DNA from: Streptomyces althioticus
GTDB taxonomy: Bacteria > Actinomycetota > Actinomycetes > Streptomycetales > Streptomycetaceae
Assembly: GCA_014649355.1 (NCBI GenBank)
Contig: BMSW01000021.1
Location: 1 to 64,000, forward strand
Direction: 5' to 3'
Length of the DNA stretch: 64,000 nt
Of the stretch, positions 50,080 to 57,602 are shown one piece after another. Position numbers and translations under genes: made by a program. The first letter of the stretch is position 1. Every line of letters begins with the position of its first letter. The notes below the pieces were generated by a model. The model did no database searches. It was not told the DNA's origin and worked only from the letters and a program-made list of their open reading frames with translations.

Positions 50080-50815
50080 GGCCGCCTCCCGCCGGAGCCG
50101 CCGCGTGCGCGGATGCCTCCCCCGCCGGCACCTTCGCGTACGCGTCCGTCGGCTCCAGGCGGCCGGCGCGGCCGAACGGCCACACGACGCCCTCCGCGCG
50201 CCCGACGACCTTGTCCACCGGCACCATCCCGCCACCGGGCGAGCCGAGACGGTCACGCGAGTCGCTGGAGCTGCCGCGGTGGTCCCCGAGGACGAACAGC
50301 CGTCCCTCGGGCACGACCACGTCGAACCGCACCGTGGAGGGGCTGTCGCCGGGGAACAGGAAGCCCGACTCGTCGACCGACCGGCCGTTCACCCGGATCC
50401 TCCCCTCCCCGTCGCAGCAGACGACATGGTCCCCGCCCACCCCGACGACCCGTTTGATGTAGTCGGCGTCACCGAAATACCCGGTGCCGTCGAACACAAT
50501 CACGTCGCCACGGGCGGGCCCGTCGCCGAAGGTGTACGCCAACTTGTTTACGAGAACGCGGTCCCCGACCCTCAATCCCTTCTCCATCGATCCGCTCGGG
50601 ATCTCGAAGGGCCGCGCCACGAACGTGTTGACCGCCAGCAGGAACAGCAGGCAGAGCAGCAGGGTCAGGGTGATCCGCCCGCCGGGCAACCCGTCCGTGA
50701 AGCGCGAGACCAACGCGGAACGCGACCGCCCCTCCGGTCCCGGCGCGTCCGAGGAGTCCTCGGGGTCCGGGGGGAGGGAGCGGTCGCGCTCCGTCGGCTG
50801 TGCTTCGGTGTCCAT
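50072..50815 (-). CDS. sipW: Type I signal peptidase (SipW-type)
   Basis: A 247-residue protease. An acidic N-terminus is followed by the anchor ITLTLLLCLLFLLAVNTFV, catalytic Ser in IPSGSMEKG, Lys in YIKRVVGVGGD and GDHRGSSSDSRDR. Unlike the other three it lacks a C-terminal membrane anchor, matching SipW of S. lividans. It is first of the sipW-sipX-sipY operon and lies 45 bp after rplS in transcription order. Confidence 0.92.
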   Translation of the reverse strand: MDTEAQPTERDRSLPPDPEDSSDAPGPEGRSRSALVSRFTDGLPGGRITLTLLLCLLFLLAVNTFVARPFEIPSGSMEKGLRVGDRVLVNKLAYTFGDGPARGDVIVFDGTGYFGDADYIKRVVGVGGDHVVCCDGEGRIRVNGRSVDESGFLFPGDSPSTVRFDVVVPEGRLFVLGDHRGSSSDSRDRLGSPGGGMVPVDKVVGRAEGVVWPFGRAGRLEPTDAYAKVPAGEASAHAAAPAGGGHG

Positions 50816-50860
50816 CGGGGCCAGATGCTATCCGGCCGCGATATGACGCCGGTAAAGCGC

Positions 50861-51211
50861 TCAGTTCTCGCGCTTCTCCTTGATCTTCGCGGCCTTGCCG
50901 CGGAGGTCACGGAGGTAGTACAGCTTGGCGCGGCGGACGTCACCCTTGGTGACGAGCTCGATCTTCTCCACGATCGGGGTGTGCACCGGGAAGGTGCGCT
51001 CGACGCCGACGGAGAAGGAGACCTTGCGGACCGTGAAGGTCTCGCGCACGCCGGAACCCTGGCGGCGGATCACCACGCCCTTGAACTGCTGCACACGGGA
51101 GCGGTTGCCCTCGATGACGCGCACGTGGACGTTGACGGTGTCGCCGGGACGGAAGTCCGGGACGTCGCTGCGGAGCGACGCGGTGTCGACGGAGTCGAGC
51201 AGGTGAGACAT
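50861..51211 (-). CDS. rplS: 50S ribosomal protein L19
   Basis: A 116-residue L19 (MSHLLDSVDTASLRSDVPDFRPGDTVNVHVRVIEGNRSRVQQFKGVVI..., ending KLYYLRDLRGKAAKIKEKR). It sits at the 30S-50S interface. It is downstream of trmD after a 130-bp gap and just upstream of the sip genes, the standard actinobacterial order. Confidence 0.97.
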   Translation of the reverse strand: MSHLLDSVDTASLRSDVPDFRPGDTVNVHVRVIEGNRSRVQQFKGVVIRRQGSGVRETFTVRKVSFSVGVERTFPVHTPIVEKIELVTKGDVRRAKLYYLRDLRGKAAKIKEKREN

Positions 51212-51341
51212 CGTGTCTGCTTTCTTCGCTGATGCCGCAGGTCATCAACGGCACTAGGTAACGGATCGGGCTGTGCGGTGCGGGGCGGGCGTCGTGTCCC
51301 CCTGCGGCAGGGGCGCTCGCCTGACGGCGCACAACAGCGGC

Positions 51342-52175
51342 CTATTCTTCCACGCCGCCGGTCCTGCGCCAAAATCGGCCGTACGGTTCCCCGTCGGGGT
51401 CCGGCTCCCAGCCGAGGATGGACAGCATCTCGCGGTCCTTCTTGTCGAAGGCCTCGGGGTCGCAGCGCTCGATGAGGTCGGGGCGGTGCGCGGTGGTCCG
51501 CCGCAGCGCCTCGTCCCGCCGCCAGCGGGCGATCTTCCCGTGGTGGCCGCTGAGCAGCACCTCCGGGATCTCCCGGCCGCGCCAGACCGGCGGCTTGGTG
51601 TGGACGGGGCCCTCCAGCAGGTTGGCCATGGCGCCGGGCGCGAAGGAGTCGTCGCGGTGCGACTCGGCGTTGCCGAGGACGCCCGGGAGCAGCCGCGCCA
51701 CCGCCTCGGTGATCACCAGGACCGCGGCCTCGCCGCCGGCCAGAACGTAGTCGCCGATGGACACCTCGTACACCGGCATGCGGGTGGCGTACTCGTCGAC
51801 GACGCGGCGGTCGATGCCCTCGTAGCGGGCCGGGGTGAAGATCAGCCAGGGCCGCTCGGAGAGGTGGACGGCGAGTTCCTGGGTGAAGGGGCGGCCGCTC
51901 GGGGTGGGGACGATCAGCACGGGCTCGTGCGCGCCCTGCTCGTAGCCGTCCGCCAGGACGGAGTCCAGCGCGTCCCCCCAGGGCTCGGTCTTCATGACCA
52001 TGCCGGGACCGCCGCCGTACGGGGTGTCGTCGACGGTGTTGTGCCGGTCGTACGTCCAGTCGCGCAGGTCGTGGACGTGCACGCCGAGCTGTCCGCGGGC
52101 GCGTGCCTTGCCGACGAGCGAGACGTTCAGCGGGTCGAGGTACTCGGGGAAGATCGTGACGACGTCGAGCCTCAT
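51342..52175 (-). CDS. trmD: tRNA (guanine-37-N1)-methyltransferase TrmD
   Basis: A 277-residue SPOUT methyltransferase. The start MRLDVVTIFPEYLDPL, DTPYGGGPGMVMK and SIGDYVLAGGEAAVL are the knot-forming SAM site. RPPVWRG-type and LLSGHHGKIARWRR motifs contact tRNA. It methylates G37 next to the anticodon and prevents frameshifting. Its ATG overlaps the rimM stop (ATGA). Confidence 0.96.
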   Translation of the reverse strand: MRLDVVTIFPEYLDPLNVSLVGKARARGQLGVHVHDLRDWTYDRHNTVDDTPYGGGPGMVMKTEPWGDALDSVLADGYEQGAHEPVLIVPTPSGRPFTQELAVHLSERPWLIFTPARYEGIDRRVVDEYATRMPVYEVSIGDYVLAGGEAAVLVITEAVARLLPGVLGNAESHRDDSFAPGAMANLLEGPVHTKPPVWRGREIPEVLLSGHHGKIARWRRDEALRRTTAHRPDLIERCDPEAFDKKDREMLSILGWEPDPDGEPYGRFWRRTGGVEE

Positions 52176-52735
52176 CGGGCGTCGTCCCCGGACTCCGCCG
52201 CGTCACGGGACGAGGCGACCTCGGCACGGTCGTCGATCAGTCCGGGCGGCGGGGTGATCACCGCGCGCTGCTCCTCGAGGTCGATCTCGGCGACGATCTC
52301 CTCGACGAACGGCACGAAGACCTCGGTGCCGTCCGGGCGCTCCACGACGAAGAGGTCCTGGGTGGGCAGGTGGGAGATCTCGGTGATCCGGCCGACCTCC
52401 TCGCCGTCCTCGGTGACGACGTCCAGGTCGATCAGCTGGTGGTCGTAGTACTCGTCCTCGCCCTCGGGCAGTTCCTCGGGGTCGACGTCGGCGATCAGCA
52501 GGGTGTTGCGCAGCGCCTCGGCGCCGGTGCGGTCGTGGACGCCCTCGAAGCGCAGCAGCAGACGGCCGCTGTGCACCCGGCCGGTCGCGATGGTCAGCGG
52601 CCCCACGGAAGCGGGGTCGGTGGCCAGGACGGCGCCGGGTCCGAGCCTCAGCTCCGGCTCGTCGGTACGGACCTCGACGGTGACCTCGCCCTTGATGCCG
52701 TGGGCGCGGCCGATACGAGCGACTACCAGCTGCAC
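52172..52735 (-). CDS. rimM: 16S rRNA processing protein RimM
   Basis: A 187-residue protein with an N-terminal RimM barrel (VVARIGRAHGIKGEVTVEVRTD) and a C-terminal PRC barrel (DEYYDHQLIDLDVVTEDGEEVGRITEI...VPFVEEIV). It assists maturation of the 30S head near S19. Between the KH gene and trmD in the rpsP-KH-rimM-trmD-rplS cluster. Confidence 0.95.
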   Translation of the reverse strand: MQLVVARIGRAHGIKGEVTVEVRTDEPELRLGPGAVLATDPASVGPLTIATGRVHSGRLLLRFEGVHDRTGAEALRNTLLIADVDPEELPEGEDEYYDHQLIDLDVVTEDGEEVGRITEISHLPTQDLFVVERPDGTEVFVPFVEEIVAEIDLEEQRAVITPPPGLIDDRAEVASSRDAAESGDDAR

Positions 52736-52818
52736 TGTGTTCGTTCTCCTGTCATACGACTGCGGGCCGGGGACGGCCCAGTGGCCCTCCCCGGCCCGAG
52801 CCGGTGCTGCTTACGGCG

Positions 52819-53058
52819 TCAGCGGACGTGGTCCACGTCGACGAGGTCGACGCGGACACCGCGGCCGCCGATGGCGCCCACGACGGTGCGCAGCGCGCGT
52901 GCGGTGCGGCCGTTGCGGCCGATCACCTTGCCGAGGTCGTCCGGGTGGACCCGGACCTCGAGCACGCGACCGCGGCGCAGGTTGCGCGAGGCGACCTGCA
53001 CATCGTCAGGGTTGTCGACGATGCCCTTCACGAGGTGCTCGAGAGCCTCCTCGAGCAT
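52819..53058 (-). CDS. KH-domain RNA-binding protein (UPF0109/KhpA-like)
   Basis: A 79-residue single KH domain protein (MLEEALEHLVKGIVDNPDDVQV...VHPDDLGKVIGRNGRTARALRTVV) with a GRNG loop in the GxxG position. Its stop is 83 bp before rimM and its start 2 bp after rpsP. The small KH partner is thought to act as an RNA chaperone; the role in Streptomyces is unknown. Confidence 0.94.
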   Translation of the reverse strand: MLEEALEHLVKGIVDNPDDVQVASRNLRRGRVLEVRVHPDDLGKVIGRNGRTARALRTVVGAIGGRGVRVDLVDVDHVR

Positions 53059-53060
53059 GC

Positions 53061-53480
53061 TCAGGCCTCGGTCGACGCGGACTCGGCGGACGCCTCGTCC
53101 TTCTTCTCAGCCTTCTTCTTCTGGGTGATGGCCTCACCCTTGCCCTCGTCGTCGCCGCCGATCGCCTCGAAGGACGGACGGGCGGCCTTCTCGGGCTGCT
53201 GCAGCAGGGGCGCCGGGGCGGGCTCGCCCTTGAACTTCTGCCAGTCGCCGGTCTTCTTCAGGATGGCGAGCACGGGCTCGGTCGGCTGGGCGCCGACGGA
53301 GAGCCAGTACGCCACGCGGTCGCCGTCGACCTCGATCACCGACGGGTTGTACGTCGGGTGGTACTTGCCGATCTCCTCGATGGCCCGGCCGTCACGGCGG
53401 GTACGGGAGTCGGCGACGACGATGCGGTAGTGAGGCGAACGGATCTTGCCCAGACGCTTCAGCTTGATCTTGACTGCCAC
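53061..53480 (-). CDS. rpsP: 30S ribosomal protein S16
   Basis: A 139-residue S16 (MAVKIKLKRLGKIRSPHYRIVVADSRTRRDGR...GQ-type AQPTEPVLAILKKTGDW). The C-terminal ~50 residues are an Ala/Glu/Lys-rich extension common in Streptomyces. It heads the rpsP-KH-rimM-trmD-rplS operon, and ffh lies a little further upstream, as in many bacteria. Confidence 0.96.
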   Translation of the reverse strand: MAVKIKLKRLGKIRSPHYRIVVADSRTRRDGRAIEEIGKYHPTYNPSVIEVDGDRVAYWLSVGAQPTEPVLAILKKTGDWQKFKGEPAPAPLLQQPEKAARPSFEAIGGDDEGKGEAITQKKKAEKKDEASAESASTEA

Positions 53481-53732
53481 GGGAGTGGGTTCTCCTGGAT
53501 TTGACGTGGTTGGGCACGGCGAGAGAGCCGCGTGGGGTTGCGGTACCCGAGTGCCCGATGGACGCGTCAGCCGGAGGAGAGAGGGGTCCTGTGCGGCTGT
53601 CGAGTACAGCTAGCCATTGTGCCACACCCCGAGGGACCGGACGGCCGCGGGGTGAGGGCACGTGGGCACGACGAAGCAGCACCCGGCGCGTGCTGCATTT
53701 CGCGTCGGGTGCGCCCGGTGGCCGGCGGGGCC

Positions 53733-53765
53733 GAGGCCCCGGCACCCACGAGGTGCCGGGGCCTC
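53733..53765. terminator. Perfect 14-bp terminator at the end of the SprT-like gene
   Basis: GAGGCCCCGGCACC (53733-53746) pairs with GGTGCCGGGGCCTC (53752-53765) around a five-base loop, overlapping the stop codon of the minus-strand gene. Confidence 0.75.
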
Positions 53766-54360
53766 AGCTCGCCGCGACGACTTCCGGAATGCGGAACGGC
53801 TTTCCGCAGCCGCCGCAGACGATGGGCGCCTGCGCCAGCACGGACGGGACGACGCGCACGTTGCGGCCGCAGTCGCAGACCGCCTTCACGCGCACCCCGC
53901 CGCCGGACGAGCCGTGCCGCGCGGCCGGACCGCGGAAGCTGCGGGCGGTGTCGCCCGCCGTCGCCGCGGTGTGGGCCTTGAGGGCACGCTGGAGCCGCTC
54001 CGTCGTCGGGCGGTAGCGGCGCTTCGCCTCGGGGGTGAGCGTGACCAGCGAGAAGCCGCTGCTCGGGTGCGGCTCCTCGGGGTGGTCCAGGCCCAGCTCC
54101 TCGGCGATGGCCAGGAACCTGCGGTTGTGGTACCGCCCGGCTCGGGACGTGTCGCGCACGCCGCGCGCGGCGGCGATGCCGTGGACTGCCTCGTGCAGCA
54201 GTCGCTCGAAGGAGAGTTCGTGCCCGCACGCGGACGACGACTCCCCGATCAGGGACTCGGGCGCGGCAAGATCGGGCAGTTCGGGGTGGTACCGCTGAAT
54301 GTCGGCCCACGCCTGTGCCAGCTCTGCGGCGAGAACAGGTGGTGTCTGTGTCGTGCTCAC
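53764..54360 (-). CDS. SprT-like zinc protein with HEAVH motif
   Basis: About 198 residues from a GTG at 54360 (STTQTPPVLAAEL); a longer in-frame start at 54441 exists. ERLLHEAVHGIAAARGVRDTSRAGRYHNRRFLAIAEELGL has the HExxH zinc-protease pattern of SprT/Spartan-like proteins. The C-terminus has two cysteine pairs (CDCGRNVRV...CGGCGKPF), a zinc ribbon. It may be a DNA-protein crosslink protease, but substrate is unknown. It ends in a strong hairpin. Confidence 0.75.
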   Translation of the reverse strand: MSTTQTPPVLAAELAQAWADIQRYHPELPDLAAPESLIGESSSACGHELSFERLLHEAVHGIAAARGVRDTSRAGRYHNRRFLAIAEELGLDHPEEPHPSSGFSLVTLTPEAKRRYRPTTERLQRALKAHTAATAGDTARSFRGPAARHGSSGGGVRVKAVCDCGRNVRVVPSVLAQAPIVCGGCGKPFRIPEVVAAS

Positions 54361-54948
54361 GTAATGACAACGAGCCTGGGTGCCTCTGTGTTCCGATTCC
54401 GGGGCATCCCAAATAATTTGCACGTACCCGTCAGTTGCCACTCATGCGTCCTGACGAACACGGGTGCGCTGATCTGCGGAGAAGCCTCGCAGCTCACCGC
54501 AAGGTGGTGCGTAGGCTGACGTACGCCCCCGCGTGTATCCGGTCTGCACGCGCCGGTGCGCGTGCGCCCCACGGACGCGCAAGGGCCCTTTCGGACGCCC
54601 TCGCGGCGGAAGGCTGCGTCCGGTTCACCCGGAACGCCGTGACGGCAGAACCTACCGGGTCCGCCCCCGCCCCCGCGAACCGGCCCTCCCCCGGCCCCCG
54701 GCTCCCCCGCCGCCGGTGGCCGGAACCGTTCCCGCGCCCCTCCCCGCCGTGACGGTCCGGGCGGCCCCCGATTACCGGAATGTGAATTCTTGCCACTGGC
54801 ACGAGCAACTACCAAACGGCCGCCCCCTTCCACTGGACGACACGTCGAGGGCGGAGTTACCTGGCATACGGGGGGTGTGCGGGCGCACCGCACGGGGGCC
54901 AGGAAAACGGGCACGGCGGCAACTCTCGGCTGATTGGGGCGCTTTCCT
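54361..54948. other. Long divergent intergenic region, no gene seen
   Basis: 588 bp between the minus-strand SprT-like gene and the plus-strand methyltransferase gene. The middle part is very GC-rich and the part near 54768-54800 is more AT-rich (GATTACCGGAATGTGAATTC), a likely promoter zone for the methyltransferase. Short reading frames here have arginine/proline-rich, non-family content. An unrecognised small RNA is possible. Confidence 0.4.
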
Positions 54949-55803
54949 ATGACACCTACGCTCGTGCGGCAGCACCCGTCACGCACGGGGGCGGCCCCGC
55001 GCGTGGACCTGCGGGCACGCGCGCGTGACTGGTCCGAGATCCAGGAGCGGATGCTCGTACCGCTCTACGAAGCGGTGTACGAGCGACTCGACGTGGGCCC
55101 GGCGACCCGGCTGCTGGGCCTCGGCTGCGGCTCAGGACTGGCCCTGCTGATGGCGGCCTCCCGCGGCGCGGCGATCACCGGCGTGGACACCTCGTCCGAC
55201 CGGCTCGCCCTCGCCCGGGAACGGCTGCTGCCGGACGAGCGGGACACCCCCCTGCGGACGTCCACCCGGATCGTGCGGGGCTCCCCCGCCGAGGCGGCCC
55301 CCGCGGACGCCGCCGGGTACACCGTGGTGACCGCCTTCGAACCGATCGGGTGCCTCGCCGGCGACGCGGAGGGACTGGGCGAGCTGCTCGCCGAGGCGCT
55401 CCCGCTGGCCGGACACGGGGCGGCCGTGGTGCTGGCCGGCTGGGGCCCGCCCGAGCGCTGCACCACCTCGACGGTGCTGCGGGTCGCCGCCAAGCTGGCG
55501 GAACCGCTGCGCGGCGCGGACGCCTGGCGGCCCACCGAGCGCGACGACCTGGAGCGGGTCGCCGAGCGCGCGGGACTCCGGCCCGACGGCTCGGGACGGG
55601 TGGCCTGCCCCTTCGGCTACGCGGACACCGACAGCGCCGTACGGGGTCTGACGTCGACGGGTCTGTTCGACCCGGCGATCACCGCCACCGACCAGGTGCA
55701 GGTCGACAAGGAACTGACCGAGGCCCTTCACCCGTACCAGCGCGCGGACGGCACCGTCTGGATGCCGAACGTGTTCCGGTACCTCGTCGCGCGCGTGCCC
55801 TGA
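54949..55803 (+). CDS. SAM-dependent methyltransferase
   Basis: About 284 residues with a class I methyltransferase fold. Motif I is LLGLGCGSGLALLMAASRG (about residues 51-69), followed by the acidic residue in GVDTSSDRLALAR. A motif with YTVVTAFEPIG then lies near the ligand-binding edge. Substrate is not identifiable. The ATG at 54949 was chosen; a TTG five codons upstream is also in frame. It is convergent with ffh and shares a terminator. Confidence 0.8.
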   Translation: MTPTLVRQHPSRTGAAPRVDLRARARDWSEIQERMLVPLYEAVYERLDVGPATRLLGLGCGSGLALLMAASRGAAITGVDTSSDRLALARERLLPDERDTPLRTSTRIVRGSPAEAAPADAAGYTVVTAFEPIGCLAGDAEGLGELLAEALPLAGHGAAVVLAGWGPPERCTTSTVLRVAAKLAEPLRGADAWRPTERDDLERVAERAGLRPDGSGRVACPFGYADTDSAVRGLTSTGLFDPAITATDQVQVDKELTEALHPYQRADGTVWMPNVFRYLVARVP

Positions 55804-55842
55804 CGCGCACGGCACGGGCACGGCACGCGGAACGGCACGCGG

Positions 55843-55892
55843 AACGCCGCAGGGGCGCCTCCTCACGACGAGGAGAGCGCCCCTGCGGCGTT
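55843..55892. terminator. Bidirectional terminator between the methyltransferase and ffh
   Basis: A 16-bp perfect stem (AACGCCGCAGGGGCGC, 55843-55858, with 55877-55892) extends inward through CTCCTC/GAGGAG, giving a long hairpin between convergent genes. Confidence 0.8.
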
Positions 55893-55904
55893 CGTGCGCG
55901 GGCC

Positions 55905-57455
55905 TCAGCCCATGAACTTCTTGAACTCGTCGGGCAGCTCGAAGTCCTTGCCGCCCTGCTGCGGCAGACCGAAGGCGCCTCCGCCCTCGGCCGCCGCCGC
56001 GCGCCGCGCGGCCTCCTCCTGCTCCTGCTGCTTGCGCTTCATCGGGTTGCCGGAGCGCTGCTTGCCCTTGGCCTGCTTCTGCTTCTTCTTCGTACGGCCG
56101 GGACCGCCGCCCATGCCCGGCATCCCGGGCATCCCCGGCATGCCGCCGCCCTGCGCCATGCGGGACATCATCTTGCGCGCCTCGAAGAACCGCTCGACCA
56201 GGTTCTTCACCGCGCTGACCTCGACGCCGGAACCCTTGGCGATACGGGCGCGGCGCGAACCGTTGATGATCGCCGGGTCCTGGCGCTCACCGGGCGTCAT
56301 CGACTTGATGATCGCGGCGGTGCGGTCGACGTCCCGCTCGTCCAGGTTGTTGATCTGGTCCTTGATCTGGCCCATGCCCGGGAGCATGCCGAGCAGCTTG
56401 GAGATGGAGCCCATCTTGCGGACCTGCTCCATCTGGGCGAGGAAGTCGTCCAGGGTGAAGTCCTGACCCTTCTTCGACGCCAGCTTGGAGGCCATCCGCT
56501 CGGCCTCTTCCTGGCTGAACGTCTTCTCCGCCTGCTCGATCAGGGTGAGCAGGTCACCCATGTCGAGGATGCGGGAGGCCATCCGGTCCGGGTGGAAGGC
56601 GTCGAACTCGTCGAGCTTCTCACCGTTGGACGCGAACATGATCGGCTTGCCGGTGACCTGCCGGATCGACAGGGCGGCACCACCACGGGCGTCGCCGTCG
56701 AGCTTGGAGAGCACCACGCCGTCGAAGCCGACGCCGTCTCGGAAGGCCTCCGCGGTGTTGACCGCGTCCTGGCCGATCATCGCGTCGACGACGAAGAGGA
56801 TCTCGTCGGGCGAGACCGCGTCACGGATGTCCGCGGCCTGCTGCATCAGCTCCTGGTCGATGCCCAGGCGGCCGGCGGTGTCCACGATCACGATGTCGTG
56901 CACCTTGGCGCGGGCGTGGTCGATGGAGTCCTTGGCGACCTTCACCGGGTCGCCGACGCCGTTGCCCGGCTCGGGCGCGTAGACGGCGACGCCCGCCCGC
57001 TCGGCGACGACGCTGAGCTGGTTGACGGCGTTGGGGCGCTGGAGGTCGGCGGCGACGAGCAGCGGGGAGTGGCCCTGGTCCTTGAGCCACTTGCCGAGCT
57101 TGCCCGCGAGGGTGGTCTTACCGGCACCCTGCAGACCCGCGAGCATGATCACGGTCGGCGGCTGCTTGGCGAAGCGGAGGCGGCGGGTCTCGCCGCCGAG
57201 GATCTGGACGAGCTCGTCGTTGACGATCTTGAGAACCTGCTGGGCAGGGTTCAGCGCCTTGGAGACCTCCGCGCCGAGCGCACGCTCCTTGACGTTCTTG
57301 ATGAACGAGCGGACGACGGGCAGGGCCACGTCGGCCTCGAGGAGGGCGATGCGGATCTCACGCGCCGTGGCGTCGATGTCCGCCTCGGACAACCTGCCTT
57401 TGCCGCGGAGGTTTTTGAAAGTCGCGCTGAGGCGGTCGGAGAGGGTATCGAACAC
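55905..57455 (-). CDS. ffh: Signal recognition particle protein Ffh
   Basis: A 516-residue SRP54 GTPase. The N domain is followed by the G domain with MLAGLQGAGKTTLAGKL (G1), VDTAGRLG (G3) and SKLDGDARGG (G4 region). A methionine-rich M domain (MSRMAQGGGMPGMPGMPGMG) binds SRP RNA and signal sequences. The GTG at 57455 (FDTLSDRL) is the likely start; longer frames upstream are unrelated. It targets membrane proteins to SecYEG. Confidence 0.95.
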   Translation of the reverse strand: MFDTLSDRLSATFKNLRGKGRLSEADIDATAREIRIALLEADVALPVVRSFIKNVKERALGAEVSKALNPAQQVLKIVNDELVQILGGETRRLRFAKQPPTVIMLAGLQGAGKTTLAGKLGKWLKDQGHSPLLVAADLQRPNAVNQLSVVAERAGVAVYAPEPGNGVGDPVKVAKDSIDHARAKVHDIVIVDTAGRLGIDQELMQQAADIRDAVSPDEILFVVDAMIGQDAVNTAEAFRDGVGFDGVVLSKLDGDARGGAALSIRQVTGKPIMFASNGEKLDEFDAFHPDRMASRILDMGDLLTLIEQAEKTFSQEEAERMASKLASKKGQDFTLDDFLAQMEQVRKMGSISKLLGMLPGMGQIKDQINNLDERDVDRTAAIIKSMTPGERQDPAIINGSRRARIAKGSGVEVSAVKNLVERFFEARKMMSRMAQGGGMPGMPGMPGMGGGPGRTKKKQKQAKGKQRSGNPMKRKQQEQEEAARRAAAAEGGGAFGLPQQGGKDFELPDEFKKFMG

Positions 57456-57563
57456 GGTGGCGTCGGTCCTCGAGGTCGGGAGCGGAACTGGGCTGCCCTC
57501 CAGGGTATCCGGCCCCGCAAGCAAATCGCCCCCGCCCGCCGCGGCCGGTGGCCGGGGGCGGGG

Positions 57564-57602
57564 CCCCGTGCCGCACACGCCTGCGCGCGGCACGGGACGG
57601 GG
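57564..57602. terminator. Hairpin downstream of glnD
   Basis: CCCGTGCCGC (57565-57574) pairs with GCGGCACGGG (57587-57596) just after the minus-strand glnD stop. Confidence 0.6.
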